Shown here piece by piece: positions 44,617-53,016 of a DNA stretch of 64,000 bases. The notes beneath the pieces were generated by a model, which was given only the letters and a program-made list of their open reading frames with translations, made no database searches and had not been told where the DNA came from. The translations under genes and the position numbers were made by a program. Numbering within the stretch: position 1 is the first letter of the stretch; each line of letters opens with the position of its first letter. The stretch comes from Nannocystis sp. (GTDB lineage Bacteria > Myxococcota_A > Polyangia > Nannocystales > Nannocystaceae), in assembly GCF_016714285.1 (NCBI RefSeq), contig NZ_JADJNN010000014.1, positions 1 through 64,000 of the forward strand, given 5' to 3'.

Positions 44617-45373
44617 AGCTGCCGTCGCGGTTGGCCCGCACGACCGGCGGGGTGCCGGTGTCGGTGAAGGCGTCGTAGCCGGGGCGCAGGCCGGCCCAGA
44701 AGTCGGCGAGGTCGGGGCGCGTGGCGGCGAGGGTGGCGAGCTGATCCTGACAGCTCTGCTCGTCGAGGCGACAGGGGAAGATGTGGATCGGGATCGTCTG
44801 CTGGCCGGCGTCGCGGGCCATCATCGCGGCGAGGTAGAGATCCTCGATCGGGCCGTCCTGCAGCGGGAGGCAGCCGATCGTCACGCAATTGCCGTGGACC
44901 ATGATCGCGTTGCCGGGCGCGTGGCCGCGGCTGTGAAAGCGGTCGGCTGCGTTGGGGTAACTGACCCCCAGCGACAGGTGGAAGTCGCTGACGGGGTTGA
45001 AGAGGCTGACATGATAGAAGCCCTCGGGGACCTGGAGGTCGCCCATTCGACGCTTGGGACCGAGCGCTCCGCTGGCGGCGCAGACCTCGAAGCTGCGGAC
45101 CAGGACCCAGGCCTCGTCCGGCTTCGCGGTGGCGGCCCACAGCTCGACCTGGCCCTCGGTCTTGAAGCCGCGAATGTACACACCGCGCGGGGGCCAGGCG
45201 GCCCCGACGTCGCGGAAGCTGGTCTCGACGGCGGCGAGGCGGTCGGCGGCGGCGGCCTTGACCCGCGGATAGCGGCGCTGCTTCGCGGCGAAGTCGCCAG
45301 CGTCGGCGGAGGTCGCGGGTGCGGCGAGTCCGAGGAGCGCGGCGAGCAGGGCGAGGCGAGGCAGACGCGACAT
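44585..45373 (-). CDS. L,D-transpeptidase (YkuD/ErfK family)
   Basis: 262 residues. N-terminal signal peptide (MSRLPRLALLAALLGLAAPATSADA). The catalytic YkuD part includes FHLSLGVSYPNAADR and the active-site stretch AIMVHGNCVTIGCLPL: HGxC-x3-GC places the catalytic Cys after Gly, with the His in the usual position. This is the family that forms 3-3 peptidoglycan cross-links or attaches proteins to the wall. It has no lipobox or LysM domain and is shorter than E. coli LdtD, so it is likely a soluble periplasmic enzyme of the ErfK/DpaA-like branch. A single gene; 163 bp upstream of its start is a gap containing the strong hairpin that ends the esterase gene. Confidence 0.9.
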   Translation of the reverse strand: MSRLPRLALLAALLGLAAPATSADAGDFAAKQRRYPRVKAAAADRLAAVETSFRDVGAAWPPRGVYIRGFKTEGQVELWAATAKPDEAWVLVRSFEVCAASGALGPKRRMGDLQVPEGFYHVSLFNPVSDFHLSLGVSYPNAADRFHSRGHAPGNAIMVHGNCVTIGCLPLQDGPIEDLYLAAMMARDAGQQTIPIHIFPCRLDEQSCQDQLATLAATRPDLADFWAGLRPGYDAFTDTGTPPVVRANRDGSYTLVRPRTRS

Positions 45374-45503
45374 GCCGGCTGCAACGCGGCGGCGAGCTCG
45401 ACGGTCTCACGTGGTCGATCGCACGGGCGCGGATGCGAGGGCTCGCGGGCTCGCGTGGCTGTTGGCCTCGACGTTTTAGGCCCGGGTCGTGGCGCGTGGC
45501 GAT

Positions 45504-45529
45504 GTGTGGGCAATCGTGATTGCCCACAC
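45504..45529 (-). terminator. hairpin after the 45537 esterase gene
   Basis: GTGTGGGCAAT-CGTG-ATTGCCCACAC is an eleven-base perfect stem with a four-base loop, eight bases past the esterase stop. The best-formed terminator-like hairpin in the window; no T-run follows. Confidence 0.65.
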
Positions 45530-45536
45530 CGAGGTT

Positions 45537-46307
45537 TCAGGCGGCGCGCTCGCGGGCGTGGTCGGGTGAGAACAGGAACTCGAGCGCGGCCGGGGCGCGG
45601 CGGCGCCAGCAGGCTTCGCCGTGGCGACCCTGCGGGTCGGGGCGCCACAGCAGGTCGTGCGCGCCGTGGCCACGGCGGTGGAGCTCGTCGGCGAGGCGGG
45701 CCGCGTCGCGCAGCATGCGGGGCTCCTTGGCGCCGGCGTCGAGGTAGATCCGCGTGGTCCACGGGCGGCCGTGCTTGCCGAGCTCGCGGAACATCTTGCC
45801 GCGCGCGAGCCACAGCGACGGCGACATCACCAGCGCCGCGCCGAACAGATCCGGGTGGCGGTGGTGCGTGTGCAGGGCCGCGAGGCCGCCGAGCGAGGCG
45901 CCGCCGATCGCGGTGCCGGCGAGGTCGCTGCGCACGGGGTAGTCGAGCTGGATCCGCGGCATGAGGGTCTTGCGCATCCAGGTGATCAGGCGCGGCAGCT
46001 GGCCGCGGCTCATGCGGCAGCGAAATGGGGAGAGCTCGTCGATGCGGCGCGGGCCGCCGTGATCGATGCCGACGATGACCGGCATGGTGCGACCGCGGGC
46101 GGCCAGGGCGGCGGCGGTCTCGTGCAGGTGCCAGCCGCCGCAGAACGAGGGGCCGTCGTCGAAGATGTTCTGCCCGTCGAACATGTAGAGCACCGGCAGG
46201 CGGGCGCCGGGCGCCAGGGGCCGCGGCACATACACGCGGACGCGGCGCTCGCCGGTCAGCCACGGCACCTTGAAGGGGCCGAGTGTGTCGAGGGCGTGGG
46301 CGGTCAT
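45537..46307 (-). CDS. esterase (alpha/beta hydrolase, PF00756 type)
   Basis: 256 residues. LPVLYMFDGQNIFDD near the N-terminus, IVGIDHGG, the nucleophile elbow IGGASLGGLAALH, and a C-terminal HDLLWRPDPQGRHGEACWRRR holding the catalytic His (GRHGEACW) are the expected landmarks of the putative-esterase family (IroE/Fes/esterase D-like). No signal peptide, so cytosolic. Although it belongs to the same family as the esterase at 33992-34738, the two share little beyond the elbow. Natural substrate unknown; siderophore or glycan ester hydrolysis are family precedents. It is divergent from the thioredoxin gene, 94 bp away. Confidence 0.88.
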   Translation of the reverse strand: MTAHALDTLGPFKVPWLTGERRVRVYVPRPLAPGARLPVLYMFDGQNIFDDGPSFCGGWHLHETAAALAARGRTMPVIVGIDHGGPRRIDELSPFRCRMSRGQLPRLITWMRKTLMPRIQLDYPVRSDLAGTAIGGASLGGLAALHTHHRHPDLFGAALVMSPSLWLARGKMFRELGKHGRPWTTRIYLDAGAKEPRMLRDAARLADELHRRGHGAHDLLWRPDPQGRHGEACWRRRAPAALEFLFSPDHARERAA

Positions 46308-46401
46308 GGCTGCGAGGGTTTAAGGCCGATCGTGCGGGACGCAAGGCTGGCGCGCCCGGGGGCCTTGTCAGCGGCGCGGCGCGGGCATAGCGTGCTCCCG
46401 C

Positions 46402-46833
46402 ATGGCCGACAAGCTGCACCTGCGTTGCGCCGCCTGCGGGGCGATCAACCGCATCCCGGCCGAACGCCTGCGCGAGGGGCCGAAGTGCGGCCGCTGCAGC
46501 GGCCGGCTCTCGGCCCATCCGGCGGAGGTCGATGACGCGGCGCTGCAGCGGCTGATCGAGTCGTCGCCGGTGCCGGTGCTGGTCGACTTCTGGGCGCCGT
46601 GGTGCGGGCCGTGTCGCCAGCTCGCGCCGCACGTGGAGGCGCTGGCGCTGCGCCACGCGGGGGCGCTGATCGTGGTCAAGCTCAACACGGAGGAGCACCA
46701 GGGCTTCGCGCGTGCGCTCGACGTGCGCGGGATCCCCCTGCTCTGTGTATACAAGGATGGCGGGCTGGTCCGCCGCCAGACTGGCGCGGTGTTCGGCGCC
46801 GATCTGGAGAACGTCGTCGCGCCGTATCTCTGA
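46402..46833 (+). CDS. trxC: thioredoxin 2 (TrxC-type) with N-terminal zinc finger
   Basis: 143 residues. The N-terminal 35 residues carry a zinc-binding pair CAACG and CGRCSG, and the thioredoxin domain has the active-site WCGPC in VDFWAPWCGPCRQLAPH and the cis-Pro loop RGIPLLCVY. Both features together are specific to thioredoxin 2 (TrxC), an inducible cytosolic disulfide reductase. It starts the plus-strand operon with the acyl-CoA dehydrogenase gene (three-base gap). The pairing with envelope chaperone genes downstream suggests stress-related expression, which is inference. Confidence 0.93.
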   Translation: MADKLHLRCAACGAINRIPAERLREGPKCGRCSGRLSAHPAEVDDAALQRLIESSPVPVLVDFWAPWCGPCRQLAPHVEALALRHAGALIVVKLNTEEHQGFARALDVRGIPLLCVYKDGGLVRRQTGAVFGADLENVVAPYL

Positions 46834-46836
46834 GCC

Positions 46837-47979
46837 ATGAAACGCACCCTCTTCTCCCCCGAGCACGAGATCTTCCGCCAGAGCGTCCGCGCCTTCTTCG
46901 CCCGCGAGGTGGTGCCGCACCAGGAGCGCTGGGCCGAGGCGGGGATCGTCGACCGCGAGGTGTGGCGCAAGGCCGGCGCGGCCGGGCTGCTGTGCCCGTG
47001 GCTGCCCGAGCAGGACGGCGGCCCGGGCGGTGACTTCCTGCACTCGCTGGTGATCATGGAGGAGCAGGCGCGGGTCTACGAGTCGGGCCTTGCGATCTCG
47101 CTGCACAGCGACGTCGTGGTGCCGTACCTGGCGAGCTTCGGCAGCGAGTCGCTGAAGCGGCGCTACCTGCCGGGCTGTGTGTCGGGTGACATCGTGACGG
47201 CGATCGCCATGACCGAGCCAGGCACCGGCTCCGACCTGGCCGCGATCGCGACCACGGCGCGCCGCGACGGCGATCACTATGTGCTCAACGGCGCCAAGAC
47301 CTTCATCACCAACGGGATCCTCTGCGATCTATGCGTGGTGGCGGCGCGCAGTGAGTCCGGGGATAACCCGCACCAGAACCTCTCGCTGTTCGCGGTGGAG
47401 GCGGGCACGCCGGGCTTCCACAAGGGCAAGAAGCTGAAGAAGATGGGCATGGCGTCGCAGGACACCTCGGAGCTGGCCTTCGAGGACTGCCGGGTGCCGG
47501 CCGACAACATGCTCGGCCCGCCCGGCGGTGGTTTCTTGATGCTGATGCAGAAGCTGCAGCAGGAGCGCCTGGTGGTCGCGGCGGGCTCGCAGGCGGCCGC
47601 GGAGGTGGTCCTCGCGGACGCGCTGAAGTACGTGCAGGACCGCAAGGCCTTCGGCAAGCCGATCGCCAAGTTCCAGAACACGCAGTTCAAGCTGGCCGAG
47701 TGCGCGACCGAGGTGGAGATCGGGCGCGTGTTCCTCGACCGCCTGGTCGAGGAGCACATGCGCGGCGAATACCTGGTGAAGGAGTGCTCGATGGCCAAGC
47801 TGTGGCACACCGAGATGGTGGGGCGGGTGGTCGACACCTGCCTGCAGTTCTACGGCGGGTATGGCTATATGCTCGAGTACCCGATTGCGCGCGCCTACAT
47901 GGACGCGCGGGTGCAGCGGATCTACGCGGGCACCAACGAGATCATGAAGATCATCATCGCCAAGCAGATGGGGCTGTGA
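46837..47979 (+). CDS. acyl-CoA dehydrogenase
   Basis: 380 residues, normal for the family. FAD and substrate-binding motifs: AMTEPGTGSDLAAIATTA, YVLNGAKTFITNG, KKMGMASQDTSELAFEDCRVP, and the terminal IYAGTNEIMKIIIAK with the catalytic Glu. QFYGGYGYMLEYPIARAYMDAR is the second conserved helix. It oxidises acyl-CoA thioesters to enoyl-CoA, passing electrons to ETF. The C-terminal region is most like medium/long-chain or glutaryl/isovaleryl groups; the exact chain length cannot be read here. It overlaps the following gene by four bases (GTGA), so they are translationally coupled. Confidence 0.93.
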   Translation: MKRTLFSPEHEIFRQSVRAFFAREVVPHQERWAEAGIVDREVWRKAGAAGLLCPWLPEQDGGPGGDFLHSLVIMEEQARVYESGLAISLHSDVVVPYLASFGSESLKRRYLPGCVSGDIVTAIAMTEPGTGSDLAAIATTARRDGDHYVLNGAKTFITNGILCDLCVVAARSESGDNPHQNLSLFAVEAGTPGFHKGKKLKKMGMASQDTSELAFEDCRVPADNMLGPPGGGFLMLMQKLQQERLVVAAGSQAAAEVVLADALKYVQDRKAFGKPIAKFQNTQFKLAECATEVEIGRVFLDRLVEEHMRGEYLVKECSMAKLWHTEMVGRVVDTCLQFYGGYGYMLEYPIARAYMDARVQRIYAGTNEIMKIIIAKQMGL

Positions 47980-48515
47980 TCCAGGCGCTGACGCTGGCGC
48001 TGCTGCTGGCGGCGCCGGCCTTTGAGGGGGTGGCGCCGATCGACGGGATCGCGGCGATCGTCGATGACGCGCTGATCTTCCGCAGCGAGGTGATCGCGCG
48101 CGCCCGGCCGCAGCTGACCCAGCACGCGGACGCGGGCCCGGCGGAGCGCGAGGCGCTGGAGCGGGAGGTCCTCGCGCAGATGATCGAGGAGGCGCTCATC
48201 GCCGCCGACGCGGCGCGCCTGCACATCGCCGTGACCGAGGCCGAGCTCGCCGGGGCGCTGGCGATGGTCCGCGACATGAATGGGATCGACAGCGCCGGGC
48301 TCGAGGCGCAGATCCGACGAGCGGGCATGAGCTACGAGGAATACGAGGCGCAGCTGCGAAGCTATCTCCTCGAGCAGAAGTGGTTGATCAGCCACACGGA
48401 GGCGATGGACCCCTATCTCTTTCCGGACGAGGCGAGCCATACTGCCGCGTATGCCGCGCAGCGGCGGATCCTGGTCGAGGCGCTGCGCAGTCGGGCGTTC
48501 ATCGAGGTCCGCTGA
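47976..48515 (+). CDS. SurA N-terminal-domain-like exported chaperone
   Basis: 179 residues from GTG 47976, which overlaps the dehydrogenase stop (GTGA). A signal peptide (LTLALLLAAPAFEGVAP) is followed by DGIAAIVDDALIFRSEVIARARPQL, the standard opening of SurA/PpiD-type chaperones (RIVAVVNDEVI...S-E), and then helices with MIEEALIAADAARLHI, AELAGALAMVRDMNGID and GMSYEEYEAQLRSYLLEQK. The catalytic parvulin domain is absent, so this looks like a chaperone-only SurA, probably helping outer-membrane proteins in the periplasm. The next gene, a POTRA lipoprotein, begins directly after the stop (TGAATG). Context with BamA-like POTRA domains supports an outer-membrane assembly role. Confidence 0.82.
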   Translation: MIQALTLALLLAAPAFEGVAPIDGIAAIVDDALIFRSEVIARARPQLTQHADAGPAEREALEREVLAQMIEEALIAADAARLHIAVTEAELAGALAMVRDMNGIDSAGLEAQIRRAGMSYEEYEAQLRSYLLEQKWLISHTEAMDPYLFPDEASHTAAYAAQRRILVEALRSRAFIEVR

Positions 48516-49616
48516 ATGCGGGGGTACACGGGGCTGCTGTCGGCGTGCCTGGGCCTGCTGGCCTGCCGTGGCCCGCTGATCCCGCCGAAGGCGGCGCCGC
48601 CGGTGTCGACGCAGGTTCCCTGTCCTGAAGCGCTCGCAGAGGCCACAGTTGCTCCGCCGGACGGGTTTTGGGGGACGGCGATCGCCAGGGTGTGTGTGCT
48701 CGGGGTCAGCCTCGAGTCGCGCGCGAGCGCCGAGCGCTCGCTGCAGGTGCAGGCGGGTGAGCCGCTCGACCCGACGCGGGTGCGCGAGGATCTGGCGCTG
48801 CTGTACGGGCTCGGCCGCTTCGACGATGTCGCGGCGTATGGGCAAGCGACGGCGCGCGGGCTGCTGTTGTTATATGCAGTGCGCGAGCGGCCGCGTCTGC
48901 GTGAGGTCGTGTTTGTGGGCGACGATCGGGGCGTGGCCGCGGAGCTCGTCGCCAATTCGTTGAACCCGGACGCTCCCCTCGATATCCGCCGGGTCCATGC
49001 GATCACCCGCCTGGTGCGCGAGGAGTACGTGAATCAGGGGCACAGCGAATGTCGAGTGGATCACGCCGCCCTGGCGCTGCCGACCGGCGATGTGCGCCTG
49101 CGGATCACGGTCGACGCGGGGCCGCAGCGGCGCGTCGCCGCCGTGAACTTTCGCGGGCAGGGCAAGGCGCTGGAGGCGGAGCGCCGCGAGGTCCACAGCC
49201 TGCTCGCGGGTCGCCCCCTGGTCCGGGCGCGGGCCCGGGAGGCGTGCGAGCGCCTGCTCGCGGCGTATCGCTCGCGTGGCATGCTCGACGCGCGGGTGAT
49301 GGTCGAGGAGGGGGGCGCGGCCGACGGCGCGCTGCCGCTGACCTTCGTCATCGACGAGGGCCGGGTGTATACGTTTGCGGCGCTGCACACGACCGGGATC
49401 GCGGCGGCGATCGAGGCGCAGCTGCTCGCCGAGGTGGTGCAGGCGCGGGCGGGCCAGGCGTATGCCCGCAGCGCGGTCGCCGACGACGTGGCGCGCCTGA
49501 AACTGTACTACGAGGCCCGCGGGGAGCGCGTCGAGGTGACCCCGCGGACGGTGCGCGACGCGGCGAGGGCGACGATCGAGCTGTCGTTCGCGGTGGAGAA
49601 ACACCCGGATCGCTGA
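48516..49616 (+). CDS. lipoprotein with four POTRA domains and no barrel
   Basis: 366 residues. Signal peptide ends in the lipobox LLAC (Cys17). Four POTRA-type repeats of about 75-85 residues follow (near 55-120, 121-200, 201-285, 286-365): beta-alpha-alpha-beta-beta pattern, e.g. RLREVVFVGDDRGVAAELVANSLN with LVREEYVNQGHSECRVD and RITVDAGPQRRVAAVNFRG. These are the repeats of BamA/Omp85, but the protein stops at the point where the outer-membrane beta-barrel would begin, and it is lipidated instead. It may act as a stand-alone periplasmic scaffold for outer-membrane protein assembly, with the SurA-like protein encoded next to it. Unlike BamA or TamA it cannot itself insert. I do not know of a named homologue. 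Confidence 0.8.
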   Translation: MRGYTGLLSACLGLLACRGPLIPPKAAPPVSTQVPCPEALAEATVAPPDGFWGTAIARVCVLGVSLESRASAERSLQVQAGEPLDPTRVREDLALLYGLGRFDDVAAYGQATARGLLLLYAVRERPRLREVVFVGDDRGVAAELVANSLNPDAPLDIRRVHAITRLVREEYVNQGHSECRVDHAALALPTGDVRLRITVDAGPQRRVAAVNFRGQGKALEAERREVHSLLAGRPLVRARAREACERLLAAYRSRGMLDARVMVEEGGAADGALPLTFVIDEGRVYTFAALHTTGIAAAIEAQLLAEVVQARAGQAYARSAVADDVARLKLYYEARGERVEVTPRTVRDAARATIELSFAVEKHPDR

Positions 49617-49735
49617 CCACGGGGGATGCTGGCTCGCTGAGCGGCCCAAAGCGAGCGCTGGCGCGGTGCAGCCTTTGCCGGCCGCGCCGCTTGCCGGCTC
49701 GGCGCATCCGTGGCCCAATCGATGGGGGATTCTCC

Positions 49736-50137
49736 ATGATGCACCGACGACTGCTCGCAATCTTCTGCCTCGGCTTCGCCAGCGCCGGGGGCCCGGCGCC
49801 TTGCGTCGACAACCCCTACGCCGTCGCCGCGAGCGAGCTTTATGGCACGTGGAAGACGCCGGTCGTCGACAGCTGGCAGGGGCAGGTGAGCTTCGAGGCT
49901 CCGGACAAGGCGCACACGCTGGCCAACTGCTTCAACCCCCAGGGAGATCCGGTCAGCTGCGGGAACTCGTCGATCGGCGGCGACGCGACCTTCGTCATCA
50001 CGGGTAACTCGGTCGCACTGACGATCGATCCGTCGACGGTCGGCCCGCTGCTCTCCGATCAATACTCGGTGTTCAAGAACTCGTGCACGAACCTCGTGAC
50101 GCTGCGCGATGGCAGCGGCGGCACCTACACGAAATAG
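49736..50137 (+). CDS. small exported protein of unknown function
   Basis: 133 residues from ATG 49736 (ATG 49739 adjacent), with GGGGGA upstream. Signal peptide MMHRRLLAIFCLGFASAGGPA. The mature protein has Cys in pairs (PCVDNPY, NCFNPQGDPVSCGNSS, NSCTNLV) and strands such as LYGTWKTPVV, DATFVITGNSVALTID. This looks like a small disulfide-stabilised beta-barrel or lipocalin-like domain; no motif is recognised. The 119 bp before it hold no other gene. It converges with the DUF3604 gene over 51 bp. Confidence 0.6.
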   Translation: MMHRRLLAIFCLGFASAGGPAPCVDNPYAVAASELYGTWKTPVVDSWQGQVSFEAPDKAHTLANCFNPQGDPVSCGNSSIGGDATFVITGNSVALTIDPSTVGPLLSDQYSVFKNSCTNLVTLRDGSGGTYTK

Positions 50138-50188
50138 CGTGACGCCATGCGCTCGGCTTGACCCGGCGCGACCCGGGCATCGCCGGGA

Positions 50189-52051
50189 TCAGCTCGGGTC
50201 GACCCAGATCGGGCTGGTCCAGGCTCGCTCCTCAATGGTTCGCGGCAAGCTTGGATCGTCGCAGATCGGCGGGCGCTCGCTCGCCGGGAGGCCCAGGCAA
50301 TCGCGCCAGCTCCAGCGACAGGTCGGGTTCTCGAGCACGCGCGCATAATAGAAGGTCGGTGACGCGGGGTCGTAGTTCGGGTCGGTCCACAGGTTGCACA
50401 GCGCGTCGGCGCCGGCGCCCTTGGGCTCGCAGGTCATCTCGTCGACGCTGCCCGGCTCGGCGGCGCTGGCGACGTCGAATACGGCGATGTGGCCGTCGCC
50501 GGTGGCGTCGAGCCAGCCCTTGATGATCTGCACGCGGGCGAGGCCGGTGCCCGGCTGCTCGGGGGTGCCGACGTCGCGCTGGGCGGCGACGACGATCTGC
50601 GGGGCGGCGCCTTGCGGGCGCTCGCCGAGCACGCCGCCCATGGGCACGCCGCGCGGGTCGGCGACCTCGACGAGGTCGGCGCGCTCGCACAGATCCGCGG
50701 GGAAGTCCCAGCCGGCGAACATACGCACGGCGATCCGCGGGCCGCTGGTGCCGTAGACCTCGCGGCGGCGCAATGCGTCGAAGATCGCCTCGCGGCTGTT
50801 CTCCTCGGCCCACACGGCGACCAGGCCGCCGCCGCTGTTGCGCGGGCCGGCGGGGATCGCCGCGGTCAGGCGCGCGACCGGGTCGCTCTCGAGGTTGCCG
50901 AAGTGTCCGCTGTAATTGACCTCCTCGACCTTGCCGGGGGTGCCATTGTGGGTATCGGTGCTGGCGATCACGCCGAGTCGATAGGGGTTGACGCCGAGCT
51001 TGGCCTGCTCCTGCATGCCCTTGAGCAGGACGCCGCGCAGGAAGTCGAGCCGCGACACGCAGCCGCGGGCGACGATCCCCATGCTGCCAGCGGCCTCGCC
51101 GCAGTCCTCGACGGCGCCGGTGCGCAGCTTCTCGAAGTCACACAGCTCGTCGGGCTCGCCGAGGCCGCTGATGCCGTTCATGCACTCCGAGTCGCCCTTA
51201 TGTTGATAGACCTCGAGCAATGGCTCGAGGTCGGCGCGCAGCTGGGCGAGGGTCGCCGGGTCGCTGCCGGCGGGGGTCTCGGGTACGAACATATTGCCGT
51301 TGCTCCAATTGCTGTTGTGCGGGATCGCCAGCACGTCGCAGCCGGGCAGGCCCTCGCGGCATTCGGACTGGAGGCGGGTCCACAGCTCGAAGGCGGTCGG
51401 CGCCTCGAAGTGGCTGATCGGGGCGGCGGGCACGTTGCGAGTGCGGAAGATGACATTGCGGTGGAGGTTGGCGAGCTCGCGGGCGCCCGACCATTCGTAG
51501 GCGATCAGGCTGGTGAATTCGCAGGCGGCGCTGCGGTCGTAGGCCTGCTCGCCGGCGTCCTGGACGCGCTGCCACACGGCGGCGGCGCGGGCCGGGCAGT
51601 CGATGCCGCCGGGGCCGCAGAGGTCGTCGAAGCGCTTGGGGGTCTCGGTGTTGAGGCCGAGCCCGAACTGGACCAGCGCGCTCTGCTCGGCGGCGCGGAA
51701 GCCCACGCAGCGGTCGGTGTCGTAGATCGCGGAGCCGGGCGTGGTGCAGCCCTCGACCTCGGCGAGGTACTCGGCGTGGTCGGTGACGGCCGCGAAGTCG
51801 AGCGGCCGCGGGAGGCGCTCGCCGGCGACGGTCTCCCCGCGGGCGAAGCGATAGGCGCCGGCGGGGTCGGTGCGCACGTCGGAGATCCACGCGTCGAAGG
51901 AATATGCGGTGTGCACGTGGAGGTCGCCGAAGTAGAGGTTGCGCCGGGGATTGTGGTCCGCGCAGGGCTCGCGTGGATCGTCGTAGTGGCGCGGGGGCTC
52001 GCTGTTGCAGGCCAGCAGGAGGGCGAGGGGGAGGAATGCGAGGCGGGTCAT
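50189..52051 (-). CDS. DUF3604 family lipoprotein (PHP-like metallohydrolase)
   Basis: 620 residues. Lipobox LLAC at the signal end. RRNLYFGDLHVHTAYSFDAW and FAAVTDHAEYLAEVEG carry the His/Asp motifs of PHP-type metallohydrolases (GDLHxHT, TDH), with AIPHNSNWSNG and GVIASTDTHNGTPG further on. This is the DUF3604 pattern, a family found mainly in marine and myxobacterial genomes. The product is a lipidated exported protein with a probable metal-dependent phosphoesterase or sulfatase-like activity, not proven. It overlaps the HupE/UreJ stop by four bases and that gene overlaps the PpiC gene, so the three form one operon (PpiC, HupE/UreJ, DUF3604). The motif residues appear intact. Confidence 0.85.
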   Translation of the reverse strand: MTRLAFLPLALLLACNSEPPRHYDDPREPCADHNPRRNLYFGDLHVHTAYSFDAWISDVRTDPAGAYRFARGETVAGERLPRPLDFAAVTDHAEYLAEVEGCTTPGSAIYDTDRCVGFRAAEQSALVQFGLGLNTETPKRFDDLCGPGGIDCPARAAAVWQRVQDAGEQAYDRSAACEFTSLIAYEWSGARELANLHRNVIFRTRNVPAAPISHFEAPTAFELWTRLQSECREGLPGCDVLAIPHNSNWSNGNMFVPETPAGSDPATLAQLRADLEPLLEVYQHKGDSECMNGISGLGEPDELCDFEKLRTGAVEDCGEAAGSMGIVARGCVSRLDFLRGVLLKGMQEQAKLGVNPYRLGVIASTDTHNGTPGKVEEVNYSGHFGNLESDPVARLTAAIPAGPRNSGGGLVAVWAEENSREAIFDALRRREVYGTSGPRIAVRMFAGWDFPADLCERADLVEVADPRGVPMGGVLGERPQGAAPQIVVAAQRDVGTPEQPGTGLARVQIIKGWLDATGDGHIAVFDVASAAEPGSVDEMTCEPKGAGADALCNLWTDPNYDPASPTFYYARVLENPTCRWSWRDCLGLPASERPPICDDPSLPRTIEERAWTSPIWVDPS

Positions 52052-53016
52052 ACGGGGTTCCCGAGGGCGAGCAGGCGCAGGACGGTCCAGGTGGTGGCGA
52101 GTCCGCCGATGAGATATGCGGTGAGCAGCCGCAGCGGCGCGCGCGGGGCCAGGCGCAGCAGCGCGGCGGCGACGAGGCCGACGAGCATGAGGGCGACGAC
52201 CTGACCGAGCTCGACGCCGAGGTTGAACGCCGCGAGGGGGCCGACGACGGCGTCGGGCGGGAGGCCGATGTCGGCGAGGGCGCCGGCGAAGCCGAGCCCG
52301 TGGAGCAGGCCGCAGGCGCCGGCGAAGCGCCAGGGTGTCCTTTGGGACAGGTCGCCGCGGACGATCGCGCGGGCCAGGAGCACCAGCGAGACGGCGATGC
52401 AGGCCTCGACCGGCGGCTGAGGCAGGCGGACCAGCGAGAGGGCCGCGAGCGCGAGGGTGAGGCTGTGCGCCGCTGTGAAGGCGGTGAGGGTGGCGAGCAG
52501 CGGGCCGAGACCGCGGACCCACAGCGCGAGGCCGACGACGAAGAGGAGGTGGTCGGGGCCGCCGAGGATGTGCTGGACCCCGAGGCGGAGGTAGCCGGCG
52601 AGCCCGGTGTGGTTCGGCGTCAGCGGCAGCGAGGGCGCGTCGTGGTGCAGCAGCTGGGTGCGGGCGGGCTGCCCGGGCTGGCGCAGGTGGGCGACGAGCT
52701 CGAGCTCCGGTGAGAGGTCGTGCACGGTCACCGCGCCGCGCAGGGCGGCGGGCGAGCAGGTCGCGCGCTGGGTCGGCGCGGCGCGGACGATCTCGCAGCC
52801 GACGGGGAGCTCGAGGCGTGGGCGCGGCGCGTCCGGTGGGAGCTCGAGGCGCAGCTCGAGGGCGCCGTCCGGGTCGATGTCGACGAGCAAGACGCCGGCA
52901 CGAAACTCGTGGGCGTGGGCCGGCGCGGCGAGCAGGAGCAGCGCGGGGGTGATGGCGAGGACCAGCGAGGCCCCGCGACGGCGCGGGCGGTGCGGATTGC
53001 GGGCGTAGCGATGCAT
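52048..53016 (-). CDS. HupE/UreJ family membrane protein
   Basis: 322 residues. A signal peptide (LVLAITPALLLLAAPAHA, then HEF) and an exported beta-rich domain of about 110 residues precede six hydrophobic segments with the family motifs LGVQHILGGPDHLLFVVGLALW and FTAAHSLTLALAA, and GLLHGLGFAG and LGVELGQVVAL. In urease and hydrogenase clusters such proteins move nickel or cobalt; members with an N-terminal exported domain sit in other contexts and their cargo is unknown. A His-Asp pair (GxDHLL) and HS are conserved here. Its start overlaps the PpiC stop by one base and its stop overlaps the DUF3604 start by four. One copy of the dispersed palindrome lies within (52336-52352). Confidence 0.87.
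   Translation of the reverse strand: MHRYARNPHRPRRRGASLVLAITPALLLLAAPAHAHEFRAGVLLVDIDPDGALELRLELPPDAPRPRLELPVGCEIVRAAPTQRATCSPAALRGAVTVHDLSPELELVAHLRQPGQPARTQLLHHDAPSLPLTPNHTGLAGYLRLGVQHILGGPDHLLFVVGLALWVRGLGPLLATLTAFTAAHSLTLALAALSLVRLPQPPVEACIAVSLVLLARAIVRGDLSQRTPWRFAGACGLLHGLGFAGALADIGLPPDAVVGPLAAFNLGVELGQVVALMLVGLVAAALLRLAPRAPLRLLTAYLIGGLATTWTVLRLLALGNPV
52336..52352 (+). repeat. dispersed palindrome TGTCC-TTTG-GGACAGGT
   Basis: Perfect arms with the GGT tail on the plus strand; in frame in the HupE/UreJ gene, coding DLSQRTPW on the minus strand, in a loop between membrane helices. Confidence 0.75.
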
